Below, piece after piece: positions 1 through 9,613 of a DNA stretch of 62,818 bases (positions are counted from its first letter, which is position 1; every line of letters starts with the position of its first letter). The position numbers and the translations under genes were made by a program. This DNA is from Clostridiales bacterium UBA3678 (GTDB lineage Bacteria > Bacillota > Clostridia > TANB77 > CAG-508). The stretch is taken from contig DFJF01000008.1 of NCBI GenBank assembly GCA_002372935.1, positions 8,195 through 71,012 of the forward strand. The letters run 5' to 3'. Below the pieces are notes generated by a model. The model was not told the origin of the DNA. It saw only the letters and a list, made by a program, of their open reading frames with translations, and did no database searches.

Positions 1-972
1 GCACACGTTGACTGCCCAGGACATGCTGATTATGTTAAAAACATGATTACAGGAGCTGCACAAATGGATGGAGCAATATTAGTTGTTTCAGCAGCTGATG
101 GTCCAATGCCTCAAACAAGAGAGCATATCCTACTTGCAAGACAGGTTGGAGTTAAATATATCGTTGTATATCTAAATAAATGCGATATGGTTGATGATCC
201 AGAATTATTAGAATTAGTTGAAATGGAAGTTAGAGATTTATTAACAGAATATGATTTCCCAGGAGATGAAATTCCAATTATAAAAGGATCTTCATTAAAA
301 GTATTAGAGAGTACATCTACAGATCCTAATGATCCTGTATATGCACCTATAAAAGAATTAATGGATGCAGTTGATAGCTACATTCCAACACCACAAAGAC
401 CAATTGATCAACCATTCTTAATGCCTATAGAAGATGTTATGACAATTACAGGACGTGGAACAGTTGTTACAGGTAGAGTAGAAAGAGGTCAAGTTAAAAT
501 TGGTGATGAAGTTGAAATTGTTGGATTATCAACAGAAAAGAAGAAAACAGTTATCACTGGTCTTGAAATGTTCAGAAAAACATTGGATATGGCAGAAGCT
601 GGAGACAATGCAGGAGCATTATTAAGAGGAATTGATAGAAAAGATGTAGAAAGAGGTCAAGTTCTTGCAAAACCAGGAACAATACATCCACACACAAAAT
701 TCACAGCACAAGTTTATGTATTAACAAAAGAAGAAGGTGGACGTCATACACCATTCTTCAATGGATACAGACCACAATTCTATTTCAGAACAACAGATGT
801 TACTGGTGTTATTGAATTACCAGAAGGAACAGAAATGGTTATGCCAGGAGATAATGTTTCAATGACAATCGAACTTATCACTCCAATCGCTATCGAAAAG
901 GGATTAAGATTCGCTATTCGTGAAGGTGGAAGAACAGTAGGTTCAGGTGTTGTTGCTGACATCATTGAATAA
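1..972 (+). CDS. tuf: Elongation factor Tu, 3' part
   Basis: GTPase that delivers aminoacyl-tRNA to the ribosomal A site. The window opens inside the gene, and the frame is open from base 1. The first residues are the G3 motif DCPGH; NKCD (G4) follows at about partial residues 59-62, and then domains 2 and 3 (GRGTVVTGRVERG, TPFFNGYRPQFYFR) run to the normal C terminus. About 323 residues are present, so only the N-terminal 75 or so are missing. It ends at a strong terminator, so it is the last gene of its operon. Codon choice is the most biased in the window, as expected for a highly expressed gene. Confidence 0.98.
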   Translation, partial: AHVDCPGHADYVKNMITGAAQMDGAILVVSAADGPMPQTREHILLARQVGVKYIVVYLNKCDMVDDPELLELVEMEVRDLLTEYDFPGDEIPIIKGSSLKVLESTSTDPNDPVYAPIKELMDAVDSYIPTPQRPIDQPFLMPIEDVMTITGRGTVVTGRVERGQVKIGDEVEIVGLSTEKKKTVITGLEMFRKTLDMAEAGDNAGALLRGIDRKDVERGQVLAKPGTIHPHTKFTAQVYVLTKEEGGRHTPFFNGYRPQFYFRTTDVTGVIELPEGTEMVMPGDNVSMTIELITPIAIEKGLRFAIREGGRTVGSGVVADIIE

Positions 973-983
973 TATATTTAAGT

Positions 984-1026
984 ATAGCAAGGGTTACAGA
1001 GTTTTGTAACACCTTGCTATTTTTCT
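984..1026 (+). terminator. tuf terminator
   Basis: Near-perfect stem (ATAGCAAGGGTTACA against TGTAACACCTTGCTAT) with a six-base loop, followed by a T-rich run, directly after the tuf stop codon. Confidence 0.85.
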
Positions 1027-1169
1027 TATTTATCTACTTAGTATTGAATAAATCTCATCAATTATAAAAAAGTTAACAGCTAGTATTGATATTTTAATCT
1101 AAATATAGTAAAATACCATTATAAAAGGTTGAAATATGCAAATAATAGCATTGAAAGGAAATGATGAAA

Positions 1170-2696
1170 ATGAAAAAAGCATTACAATTAATCATCGTTA
1201 TAGGTATAATAATTGCAATAATTATATTTGTAACAAGTAAACTAAGTAAGTCAAATTTAGATTATAACATAGAAGATGTATCAATTTATGAATATGTTAA
1301 ATACATGAAAGATGGAAACTATGGTATAATAGATAGAGATGGAAATATTGTAGTAGAAGCAAAATATAAAGATATACAAATTCCAAATCCTTCAAAAGAT
1401 TTGTTTATTTGTTATGAAAAAAATAATGAAAAAAGTATAGTACTGAATTCAAAAAATGAAACACTATTTGAAAAATATGATAATATAAAACCAATAAAAC
1501 TAAAAAATATTGCAAGTACATTATGTTATGAGAAAAATACTTTAATATATGAAAAAGATGGAAAATGTGGATTAATAAATTTTTCTGGTAAAGAGTTGAC
1601 TAAAAACATATATTCATCAATAGAAAACTTACAATCAACAGAAGGAAAATTTGTTGTATGCAAAGATGACAAATATGGAGTAATTAATGCAAATGGTACA
1701 GAGCTAGTAAAACCAAATTTTGATAAAGTTGAAACAGATGGTTATTATTCAGAAAAAAATAAATATGTAAATTCTGGGTTTATAGTGTCAGATACAACTG
1801 ATGATGGTTATAGATATGGTTATATTAATTATAAAGGAAAAAAGTTATTAGATACTAAATATAATGAAATTTTACGAATACCAGATCAAGATGAAGTTTA
1901 TTTAATAGCATCAGAAAATGGGCAATTTGGATTATATAAAGATAATAAAGAAATTATAAAACAAGAATATCAATCAATTTCTTATACAGATAATGGAGCA
2001 ATTATAATTCAAAAAAATGCACAATATGGGATTGCAGATAAAGATGGAAAAATAAAAGTAGAACCAAAATATTCACAAATAGAAGAAAATGGAGTTTATT
2101 TATATGCACAAAATGTCAAAGAAAATGATGTGTATGATTCTGATGGAAACAAATTAGATATAACTTTTAGTAAATCAGCATATCAAACATCAAATGATAA
2201 TTATAGAATAACGACATTTATAAATAACTATGAAACTTATTATGGAATAGAAAATAGTGAAGGAACTCAATTGGTAGAATCAAGTTATAAGTATATAGAA
2301 TATGCTTTTGGAGAGTATTTTATAGCAGAAAATAAAGATCAGAAATATGGAATTATTAATGCAAACGGAAAAATAGAAATAAATTTTGATTATGATTTAA
2401 TTCAAAAAATTAAAGATAAAAATATTATACAATTATCAAATACAAATGATAAAAATGTAAAATTCTATTCTAAAGAATTAAAAAATATATTGCAAATACA
2501 ATCACCTAAAATAGAGAATAAAGAGAACTATGTAGAAATTTCTGATGAAAATCAAGAAAAGTATTTTGATGTAGATGGTAATGAAATTGAAGAGAATTCA
2601 GACATTGTGCAAAATGAACTAAAAACAGAATTACCAGAAAAAATAAACAACTATAAAAAAATACAATACTCATTAGAAGATGTTTATTATATGTAG
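1170..2696 (+). CDS. Membrane-anchored WG-repeat protein
   Basis: A single N-terminal membrane helix is followed by a long exported region of WG (KWG-type) repeats. Units such as YGIIDRDGNIVVEAKY, CGLINFSGKEL, YGVINANGTELVKP and YGIADKDGKIKVEPKY recur roughly every 45-60 residues. WG repeats form beta-rich scaffolds in secreted proteins of gut Firmicutes; no catalytic motif is visible and the substrate is unknown. In-frame ATGs lie at 1161, 1164 and 1170. The Shine-Dalgarno AAAGGA ends at about 1159, so 1170 is best spaced; the difference is three residues. It is monocistronic, with its own terminator. Confidence 0.8.
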   Translation: MKKALQLIIVIGIIIAIIIFVTSKLSKSNLDYNIEDVSIYEYVKYMKDGNYGIIDRDGNIVVEAKYKDIQIPNPSKDLFICYEKNNEKSIVLNSKNETLFEKYDNIKPIKLKNIASTLCYEKNTLIYEKDGKCGLINFSGKELTKNIYSSIENLQSTEGKFVVCKDDKYGVINANGTELVKPNFDKVETDGYYSEKNKYVNSGFIVSDTTDDGYRYGYINYKGKKLLDTKYNEILRIPDQDEVYLIASENGQFGLYKDNKEIIKQEYQSISYTDNGAIIIQKNAQYGIADKDGKIKVEPKYSQIEENGVYLYAQNVKENDVYDSDGNKLDITFSKSAYQTSNDNYRITTFINNYETYYGIENSEGTQLVESSYKYIEYAFGEYFIAENKDQKYGIINANGKIEINFDYDLIQKIKDKNIIQLSNTNDKNVKFYSKELKNILQIQSPKIENKENYVEISDENQEKYFDVDGNEIEENSDIVQNELKTELPEKINNYKKIQYSLEDVYYM

Positions 2697-2705
2697 AGAA
2701 AGAGA

Positions 2706-2750
2706 AAAAACCTAAATTATTAAATTTTTTTAATAGTTTAGGTTTATTTA
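2706..2750 (+). terminator. Terminator after WG-repeat gene
   Basis: AAACCTAAATTATTAAA pairs with TTTAATAGTTTAGGTTT around a T-rich loop, just after the stop at 2696. Confidence 0.7.
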
Positions 2751-2813
2751 ATTATAATATTTCCTTTAACTTTTTAAATGTATCAAGAATAAAATATTAT
2801 GAGGTGATGTAAA

Positions 2814-3941
2814 TTGATTTATTATTTTGACAATGCTGCAACAACAAAAATTAAGCCAGAAGTTTTAAATGCAATGATTCCATATTTGAGTAAAGAATAT
2901 GGTAATCCATCATCATTATATTCAATTGGAAGAAATGCAAAAAGAGCAATAGAAGATGCAAGAGAAAAGGTTGCTAAGTTAATAAACGCAAATAAAAATG
3001 AAATATATTTTACAAGTTGTGGATCAGAAAGTGATAATACTGCAATAAAAGGAATAGCATATAGATATAAAGGAAAAGGAAATCATATAATAACAAGTAA
3101 AATTGAACATCATGCAATTTTGGAAAGTTGCAAAGACTTAGAAAAAAAAGGATTTAAAATAACATATTTAAATGTAAATGAAAATGGAATAGTAGATTTA
3201 AATGAGTTAGAAGAATCTATAAATGATAAAACGATTTTGATAAGCATAATGTTTGCAAATAATGAAATTGGAACAATTCAACCTATAGAAAAAATTGCGA
3301 AAATAGCAAAAAGTCATAATATTATATTTCATACAGATGCTGTTCAAGCAGCTGGAAATATTCCAATAGATGTAAAAGATATGGGGATAGATATGTTGTC
3401 AATTTCTGGTCATAAGATAAATGCACCAAAAGGAGTTGGGGCTTTATATGTAAAACAAGGCATAGAATTTGATAAATTTATGAATGGTGGACATCAAGAA
3501 AGAAACAAAAGAGCTGGAACGGAAAATTTGGCAGAAATAGTAGGATTTGGAAAAGCATGTGAAATTGCAAAAAATAATATAGAAAATCACAATAAATATT
3601 TAAAAGAACTTAGGGATTATTTTATTTCAGAACTTATGAAAACAGAAAAAAATATAAAAATAAATGGTAGTATGAAAAATAGACTTCCAGGAAATATGAA
3701 TATATCAATAAAAGGAGTAGATGCAACTAAATTATTACTTGAATTAGATAAAAAAGGTATTTGTATATCTACAGGATCAGCATGTAATTCAGGAGAAACA
3801 ACTCCCTCACATGTTTTGACAGCAATTGGATTGAAAAGTGATGATGCCAAATCTGCAATAAGAGTAACATTTGGAGAAAATAATACGAAAGAAGAAATTG
3901 ACTTTTTAATTGAAAATATTTGTAAGTATATTAAAAAATAA
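2814..3941 (+). CDS. Cysteine desulfurase, NifS/IscS family
   Basis: PLP enzyme that converts cysteine to alanine and passes the sulfur to Fe-S assembly or tRNA thiolation. Visible motifs: EHHAIL near residue 98, HTDAVQAAG near 173, the PLP lysine in SGHK (Lys201), GTEN near 236 and the catalytic cysteine in STGSACNSG (Cys324). The 375-residue length is normal for class I enzymes. The start is TTG, chosen because GAGGTGATG lies just upstream and the protein then begins MIYYFDNAATT, the usual family start. No IscU, ThiI or MnmA gene is adjacent, so the sulfur acceptor cannot be inferred. Confidence 0.93.
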   Translation: MIYYFDNAATTKIKPEVLNAMIPYLSKEYGNPSSLYSIGRNAKRAIEDAREKVAKLINANKNEIYFTSCGSESDNTAIKGIAYRYKGKGNHIITSKIEHHAILESCKDLEKKGFKITYLNVNENGIVDLNELEESINDKTILISIMFANNEIGTIQPIEKIAKIAKSHNIIFHTDAVQAAGNIPIDVKDMGIDMLSISGHKINAPKGVGALYVKQGIEFDKFMNGGHQERNKRAGTENLAEIVGFGKACEIAKNNIENHNKYLKELRDYFISELMKTEKNIKINGSMKNRLPGNMNISIKGVDATKLLLELDKKGICISTGSACNSGETTPSHVLTAIGLKSDDAKSAIRVTFGENNTKEEIDFLIENICKYIKK

Positions 3942-3945
3942 AAAA

Positions 3946-4054
3946 ACAATTTATAGCTTTAGAGTATATACAGTTATGCAACTGGTAAAAGTTTCCGTTA
4001 TAAGAAAAACTTTTACCCTGCACGGATTTTGAATTTCTATAAGCTATAAATTGT
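3946..4054. terminator. Bidirectional terminator with nested hairpins
   Basis: A 14-bp outer stem (ACAATTTATAGCTT at 3946-3959, AAGCTATAAATTGT at 4041-4054) separates the convergent desulfurase and lemA genes, with A/T runs on both sides. Inside it are two further hairpins: CAGTTATGCAACTG (3971-3984) and an 11-bp stem GGTAAAAGTTT / AAACTTTTACC (3984-4017). The outer stem explains termination; the internal arms are unexplained. Confidence 0.7.
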
Positions 4055-4060
4055 ATTTTT

Positions 4061-4612
4061 TTAATTATTAAAATCAACTTTTACATTTTTTCTTGCTTCA
4101 TCGCTTTCAGTATTGAATAAATCTTCTTGCTTAAAGTTAAACATACCAGCAATGATGTTTGATGGAAATACTTCTAATTTTGTATTGTATATTGTAACTG
4201 TATCATTATAAAATTGTCTTGAAAATGCAATTTTGTCTTCTGTATTACGTAATTCTTCAGAAAGCTTTGTGAAATTTTCATTTGCTTTTAATTCTGGATA
4301 ATTTTCTGACACAGCCATAATTGTTTTTAATGTAGAAGATAATTCATTATTTAGCTCTGCTTTATCTTTTACGGTTGAGGCATTTGCCCAAGAAGTACGA
4401 AGTTCTGTAACTTTTGTTAAAGTATCTTTTTCATGAGCCATATATCCTTTAACTGTTTCAACAAAATTTGGAATTAAATCAAACCTTCTTTGTAATTGAA
4501 CATCGATTTGACTCCAAGCGTTTTTTACTTTATTTCTAAGAGATACAAGATTGTTGTATACAGAAATAATAGCTATTACAATTATAAGTATTACAATTAT
4601 TGCAATCCACAT
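4061..4612 (-). CDS. lemA: LemA family protein
   Basis: Small membrane protein of the LemA family: an N-terminal membrane helix (residues 1-20) and then an extracellular helical bundle with the family motifs NAWSQIDVQLQRR, DLIPNFVETVKGY and ASENYPELKANENF-type sequence. Molecular function is not settled for the family. The start at 4612 is preferred over an upstream ATG at 4630 because GGAGG sits seven bases before it. It converges on the desulfurase gene and shares its terminator. Confidence 0.9.
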   Translation of the reverse strand: MWIAIIVILIIVIAIISVYNNLVSLRNKVKNAWSQIDVQLQRRFDLIPNFVETVKGYMAHEKDTLTKVTELRTSWANASTVKDKAELNNELSSTLKTIMAVSENYPELKANENFTKLSEELRNTEDKIAFSRQFYNDTVTIYNTKLEVFPSNIIAGMFNFKQEDLFNTESDEARKNVKVDFNN

Positions 4613-4719
4613 ATCAATTCCTCCAATCATATTAAAAATTATTTTATATATTTATAATAACATAAAAAAAGCTGTTTTGCAAATTAAATTTATTTTTTTA
4701 TTGTATTTCTATTAAAGCA

Positions 4720-5478
4720 TTATAATAAATTTATATCTAATTCTATTGGACAATGATCACTTCCAAAAATATCTGAATGTATTTTACTATCTATAATTTT
4801 GTCTTTTATATTATCTGAAACAATAAAATAATCAATTCTCCAACCAATATTTCTTTCTCTACTATGAGCCATATAAGACCACCAAGAATAGCAATCTTCT
4901 TTATGAGGATATAAATATCTAAAACTATCTGTAAAACCAGAGGCTAGAAGTTCTGTCATTTTGTTTCTTTCTTCATCAGTGAAACCAGCATTACCTCTAT
5001 TTGACTTAGGATTTTTTAAATCTATTTCATTGTGAGCAACATTTAAATCTCCACACATAATTACAGGTTTTTTAAAAGATAATTTAAGCAAATAACGTTT
5101 TATTTCATCTTCCCAAATTTGCCTATAATCAAGCCTTTCAAGTCCTCTTTTAGAATTTGGGGTGTATATATTAACCATATAAAAATCCTCAAACTCTAAA
5201 GTAATAACACGTCCTTCTTTGTCATGCTCTTCAATGCCAATTCCATATTTAATATCTAAAGGATCGATTTTAGTAAATATAGCTGTACCTGAATATCCTT
5301 TTTTTTCTGCACTATTCCAAAAACTTTTATAGCCAGCAAAATCTAGGTTAACTTGATTTTGCTGGCATTTAGTTTCCTGAATGCAAAATATATCGGCATC
5401 TATAGACTCAAAAAAATCTGAAAAACCTTTATTTAAACATGCTCTAATTCCATTTACATTCCATGATATTAATTTCAT
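4720..5478 (-). CDS. exoA: Exodeoxyribonuclease III / AP endonuclease
   Basis: Mg2+-dependent AP endonuclease and 3'-5' exonuclease of base excision repair. Motifs in order: SWNVNGIRA at the N terminus, IQETK (metal-binding Glu), YTPNSKRGLERLDYR, GDLNVAHNEID (catalytic Asp and Asn) and GSDHCPIELD at the C terminus (Asp-His pair). All catalytic residues are present, and 252 residues is the normal length for the Gram-positive ExoA form. Confidence 0.95.
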   Translation of the reverse strand: MKLISWNVNGIRACLNKGFSDFFESIDADIFCIQETKCQQNQVNLDFAGYKSFWNSAEKKGYSGTAIFTKIDPLDIKYGIGIEEHDKEGRVITLEFEDFYMVNIYTPNSKRGLERLDYRQIWEDEIKRYLLKLSFKKPVIMCGDLNVAHNEIDLKNPKSNRGNAGFTDEERNKMTELLASGFTDSFRYLYPHKEDCYSWWSYMAHSRERNIGWRIDYFIVSDNIKDKIIDSKIHSDIFGSDHCPIELDINLL

Positions 5479-5538
5479 TTTTTTACCTCATTGTATCTTA
5501 AAAAATTATTTTATATAAAAACAAGAATTATATAAAAA

Positions 5539-6510
5539 TTATTTTTCTACTTGAACAGGTAGATATTTAACTCCAAAAGCAAGTGCAGAAGAGTGTGAAT
5601 TCATATAAATATCGATACGATTTCCTTGTATTGCACCACCTCTATCTTCTACAATATATTCTTTGCCATTTATTAAAAGTTTTGTTCCAAAAGAATATTT
5701 TGATGAAGTTGCAACTGTTCTACCAGCAGTAGCTCTTGTGCCTGAAGCTGTACGACCTGTTGCACCTTTCCCGCAACAAAGAGGGCAAGAACAATATGCA
5801 GTAACTTTGCAAATGACAACAGATCCACTATCTGATGATTTTGAAGATGAGTTATTTGTTGAAACTGTATCTCTTGTTGTAGTACTAGACCTTGAAGTTA
5901 CAACATCACTATTTACCTGGACTATTTTGTCTGTTGGTTTTTTAACTACTTTTTCTGAAACTTTATTCTTTTCTATTTCTGTATCATTTTGATACTTTAC
6001 CTTATATGTAACTTCTTTTATACCATTTTTACCTTTTTGAATAACTACATTTTTTGTAGATGATGCACCATCTGATACATCTTTTTTAACTGTTTTGTAA
6101 GGAATGTCTTCCTTTTCTGTAACAATTTTTTCTGTAATAGTACTATAAGCACTTAATAAATCTTCTAAATTACTTTCAACACCAGATTCTGAAACTTTTG
6201 CTACTTCAACTTCTTGTTTAGATTTGTTAGAAATTTTAATTGTGTTATCATCTGTAATATTCTCGTTTTCTGATGGAATTACTTTTTCATCGTCAGAAAC
6301 CAATATATTGTTGTCTTTTAAAATCTCTGCAACATTTGTTTTATTTGTGAAAACCGTTAGAGTATAGCCATTCGAAAGAGTAATATTAACAGTATTTACT
6401 TTTGATGTTACAGCCATTACGCCAACTCGAGATAATGATAACAATATTATCATAGTTAAAGAAAGTTTTATAAGTAGAAAATTTTTTTTAGCTCTTGTTC
6501 TTCTTCTCAT
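5539..6510 (-). CDS. Secreted wall protein: DUF348, G5 and 3D domains (YabE-like)
   Basis: Basic N terminus and signal anchor (about 10-34), a ubiquitin-like DUF348 module (about 38-90), a G5 domain (about 105-195, with EDIPYKTVKKD), a Ser/Thr-rich linker (about 200-225) and a C-terminal 3D domain (about 230-320). The 3D domain carries Asp residues in VEDRGG and NRIDIYMNS. Clostridial and Bacillus relatives (YabE) are cell-wall remodelling enzymes; a lytic transglycosylase-like role acting outside the cell is the likely function. The cluster CSCPLCC inside the 3D domain is cysteine-rich. The gene stands alone with a clear SD (GGAGG) on the minus strand. Confidence 0.85.
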   Translation of the reverse strand: MRRRTRAKKNFLLIKLSLTMIILLSLSRVGVMAVTSKVNTVNITLSNGYTLTVFTNKTNVAEILKDNNILVSDDEKVIPSENENITDDNTIKISNKSKQEVEVAKVSESGVESNLEDLLSAYSTITEKIVTEKEDIPYKTVKKDVSDGASSTKNVVIQKGKNGIKEVTYKVKYQNDTEIEKNKVSEKVVKKPTDKIVQVNSDVVTSRSSTTTRDTVSTNNSSSKSSDSGSVVICKVTAYCSCPLCCGKGATGRTASGTRATAGRTVATSSKYSFGTKLLINGKEYIVEDRGGAIQGNRIDIYMNSHSSALAFGVKYLPVQVEK

Positions 6511-6646
6511 AAAAATAATAATCCTCCTTTTTCCCTAAGACAAAATTATTATATATTACTAAAACCATTTTGTCAAATTTGTATTTTTTTGGAAAGAACA
6601 TTAAAAAACATTAATATTACTATATTTTATGAAAATTACTTGAAAG

Positions 6647-6681
6647 ATATGAAAAAAATTTTCAAAAAATTTTTTTCATAT
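6647..6681. terminator. AT-rich palindrome, probable terminator
   Basis: ATATGAAAAAAATTTT faces AAATTTTTTTCATAT across a four-base loop. It lies between the 3' end of the TetR gene and the promoter region of the 3D-domain gene, both on the minus strand. A long pure A/T stem could also be a protein-binding palindrome. Confidence 0.45.
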
Positions 6682-6762
6682 ATGAAGGGAGTAAAGATAT
6701 TACGGATATTAATGTCAATAGAAAGATGTAGAATTTTTTTATAGAACGTAGTTTTTTCTACA

Positions 6763-7356
6763 CTATTCATGTAACAATTTTCTTATTGCATCATATAAAT
6801 ATGGTTTATATTCTTCGATTGGAGCTGGTTCATCATAAAGAATTGAATTAAAACAAGTAGAGCTTACAAGTTCAAGAATCATATATAATGTAACTTCTGG
6901 ATTTTTTAGTTTTACGTTTTGTTCAGAAATTCCTTTTATAAATAAATTATATAAGCTATTTTCATCATTTTCATTTTTTTGATAAATTTTATTTACTGTT
7001 TTACTATAAACACCCCAAGATAGATTTTTAGATATAAATTTTAGTAAAAGTATATTTTTGGATAAAATATTTATTATATAATTTATTATAAAAATTATTT
7101 GGTCATCAATAGATTGAATATAATTTTTATGTAATTCATTTAATGCATCTGCAAATAATTTTTTAGACTTTTTTTCAATTAATATATCTCTTAATTCATA
7201 TTTATCTTTAAAATATAGATAAAAAGTGCCTTTCGCAACCTTAGATTCATCAACTATTCCTTGAATAGAAGTATTTTTTATTCCCTTTTCTGTAAAAAGT
7301 TTAAATGCACTTTCTAATAATCTATTCTCTTTTTCGTGATCTTTTTCTCTTTTCAA
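6763..7356 (-). CDS. TetR/AcrR family repressor
   Basis: N-terminal TetR helix-turn-helix (about residues 8-55, with LFTEKGIKNTSIQGIVD and AKGTFYLYFKDKYEL), then a helical ligand-binding domain of about 140 residues like TetR_C proteins of Firmicutes. It is divergent from an MMPL/RND exporter. Two copies of TGAC-N5-GTCA lie in the shared control region, one overlapping the exporter's -35 box. It most likely represses the exporter and perhaps itself. The inducer is unknown, but lipids or membrane-active compounds are typical for this arrangement. Confidence 0.9.
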   Translation of the reverse strand: MKREKDHEKENRLLESAFKLFTEKGIKNTSIQGIVDESKVAKGTFYLYFKDKYELRDILIEKKSKKLFADALNELHKNYIQSIDDQIIFIINYIINILSKNILLLKFISKNLSWGVYSKTVNKIYQKNENDENSLYNLFIKGISEQNVKLKNPEVTLYMILELVSSTCFNSILYDEPAPIEEYKPYLYDAIRKLLHE

Positions 7357-7443
7357 TTTAATTCCTTCTTTCCATATATTTTAAATAAAAATATTCAAAA
7401 TTGTATTATATAAAAATTTTATATAAATATTATTACATAAAAA

Positions 7444-7504
7444 TGACCAAAAGTCAATTTTTTTCATAAAATATATTGACTAACAGTCATTTTTGATATA
7501 TAAT
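7444..7504 (+). promoter_or_regulatory. Exporter promoter with two TetR operators
   Basis: Promoter: TTGACT (7476-7481), 17-base spacer, TATAAT (7499-7504). Operators: TGACCAAAAGTCA (7444-7456) and TGACTAACAGTCA (7477-7489), both TGAC-N5-GTCA, with centres 33 bp apart (about three helical turns). The second overlaps the -35 box, which explains repression. Assignment to the divergent TetR protein is inference from position. Confidence 0.85.
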
Positions 7505-7532
7505 AAACATTGGTTGGAAAGGAGTGGGTATA

Positions 7533-9608
7533 ATGCATAAGTTTGGAAAAATAATTGTTAAACATAGAAAATTAATTTTGATAATAGCAATTATTTTATT
7601 AATCCCATCAATTTTAGGGTACAAGGCAACAAGAGTAAATTATGATATTTTAACATATTTGCCAAATACCATAAAAACAGTTCAAGGAGAAGACATATTA
7701 TCAGAAGATTTTAATATGGGAGCATATTCCATAGTGGTAATTGACAATATGTCCACAAAAGATATGTTAAAATTAGAAGATAAAATAAAAGACGAAATAG
7801 ATAATGTAGAATTATGTGCAAGTGTTGCAGACGTTGTTGGAGAGCAAATTCCAATAGAGATGATACCAGATAACTTAAGAGATAAAGTTTATAAAGATGG
7901 TTCAACACTTATGATTGTAACATTTAAAGATGCGATTTCATCAGATGAAACATTGGCTTCAATTGAAAAGTTAAGAAATATTACAGATGAAAGATGTAAA
8001 ATAAGCGGAATGTCAGCAACTTTGTTAGATACAAAAAAATTATCAGAATCAGAAGTAGCAATTTATGTTATTATAGCGGTTGTTATATGTTTAATAATTT
8101 TACAATTAGCTTTAGATTCATTTGTTGCACCAATATTATTATTATTAAATATAGGGTTTGCCATAATTTACAATATGGGAACAAATATTATATTAGGAGA
8201 AATCTCGTATATTACAAAAGCCATAAGTGCAGTATTGCAACTTGGAGTTACAATGGATTTTGCAATATTTCTATATCATAGTTATATGGCAGAAAAGAAA
8301 GAAAATCCTAATATAGAAGAAGCAATGGCAATAGCAATTGGAAAAACAATGACATCAGTTGTAGGAAGTTCATTAACAACAATTGCAGGATTTTTAGCAT
8401 TATGTAGTATGAACCTTACACTTGGTAAAGATATAGGAATTGTTATGGCAAAAGGAGTTTTGTTTGGTTTAATTTGTGTTGTTACTGTTTTACCAGCATT
8501 AATTCTTACATTTAATAAATCAATAGAAAAAACAAAACATAAAGAAATTTTACCAAAATTCAAACATGTATCAGATTTTGTAATAAAGCATTACAAAATT
8601 TTAGCAGTTGTATTTGTTGTAATATTACCAATTGCATATTATGGATACAGTCACACAGAAGTTTACTATAAACTAGATTCATCATTACCAGAAACTTTGC
8701 CAAGTGTTTCAGCAAATAATGAGGTTATAGAAAAGTTTAAGATAGTATCACCAGAAATGCTTCTTGTAAGTTCTGATTTGAGCAATTCAGAAGTGAATAA
8801 AATGCTAGATGAAATTGAAAAAGTAGATGGAATAGATTGGACATTAAGTTTATCAAAGTTTTCAGAAGCTGGAATTCCAGAAGAAATGTTACCAGATGAT
8901 GTGGTTAATAAATTGAAAAATGATAAATATCAAATTATAATTTTAAATTCTACATACGAAATGGCTACAGATGAGTTAAATGCTCAAATTGCTAAAGTTA
9001 ATGAAATTATAGCAAAATATGATGATAAGGCGATTTTAGCAGGAGAGGGACCATTAATGAATGATTTAGTTGAAGTTGCAGATCATGACTTTAACAGTGT
9101 TAATGTTTTCTCAATTGTAATAATATTTTTCTTAATGTTCTTCGTATTAAAATCAATATCATTACCAGTAATTTTAATTTGTATAATAGAATTTGCAATA
9201 TTCATAAATATGGGAATACCATATTATACAAATGTAACATTACCATTTGTTGCATCTATAGTAATTGGAACAATTCAGTTAGGAGCAACAATAGATTATG
9301 CAATTTTGATTACAACAAAATATATTATAGAACGTAAAGCTGGAAAGACAAAACATGAAGCAATTGATTTTGCGGTTAGCACATCAGTAAATTCAATTGT
9401 AGTAAGTGGTCTATGTTTCTTTGGAGCAACATTTGGAGTTGGGGTCTATTCAAACATAGAAATGATTGGATCACTATGTACATTAATGGGTAGAGGAGCA
9501 ATAATAAGTGTAATTACAGTAGTTCTAATGTTGCCAGCATTCTTAATGATTTTTGATAAATTAATATGTAAAACAACATTAGGCATGAAAAATGTAGTGA
9601 AAGAATAA
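7533..9608 (+). CDS. MMPL/RND superfamily exporter
   Basis: Polytopic membrane exporter of about 691 residues built from two homologous halves, each with one helix, an extracytoplasmic loop and a five-to-six-helix bundle. Sterol-sensing-like segments with conserved acidic residues are visible in both halves: LQLGVTMDFAIFLYHSY and IQLGATIDYAILITTKY. Such proteins move lipids or hydrophobic compounds using the proton gradient. An in-frame GTG at 7524 overlaps the SD (AGGAG, 7520-7524), so ATG 7533 is chosen. It is TetR-controlled, and a large secreted helical protein follows, probably in the same transcription unit. Confidence 0.9.
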   Translation: MHKFGKIIVKHRKLILIIAIILLIPSILGYKATRVNYDILTYLPNTIKTVQGEDILSEDFNMGAYSIVVIDNMSTKDMLKLEDKIKDEIDNVELCASVADVVGEQIPIEMIPDNLRDKVYKDGSTLMIVTFKDAISSDETLASIEKLRNITDERCKISGMSATLLDTKKLSESEVAIYVIIAVVICLIILQLALDSFVAPILLLLNIGFAIIYNMGTNIILGEISYITKAISAVLQLGVTMDFAIFLYHSYMAEKKENPNIEEAMAIAIGKTMTSVVGSSLTTIAGFLALCSMNLTLGKDIGIVMAKGVLFGLICVVTVLPALILTFNKSIEKTKHKEILPKFKHVSDFVIKHYKILAVVFVVILPIAYYGYSHTEVYYKLDSSLPETLPSVSANNEVIEKFKIVSPEMLLVSSDLSNSEVNKMLDEIEKVDGIDWTLSLSKFSEAGIPEEMLPDDVVNKLKNDKYQIIILNSTYEMATDELNAQIAKVNEIIAKYDDKAILAGEGPLMNDLVEVADHDFNSVNVFSIVIIFFLMFFVLKSISLPVILICIIEFAIFINMGIPYYTNVTLPFVASIVIGTIQLGATIDYAILITTKYIIERKAGKTKHEAIDFAVSTSVNSIVVSGLCFFGATFGVGVYSNIEMIGSLCTLMGRGAIISVITVVLMLPAFLMIFDKLICKTTLGMKNVVKE

Positions 9609-9613
9609 GGGAC

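Noticed and set aside
3946..4054. Known riboswitch between the desulfurase and lemA
   Set aside because: Genes are convergent, so no downstream start codon is available to regulate, and no known aptamer pattern is recognisable.
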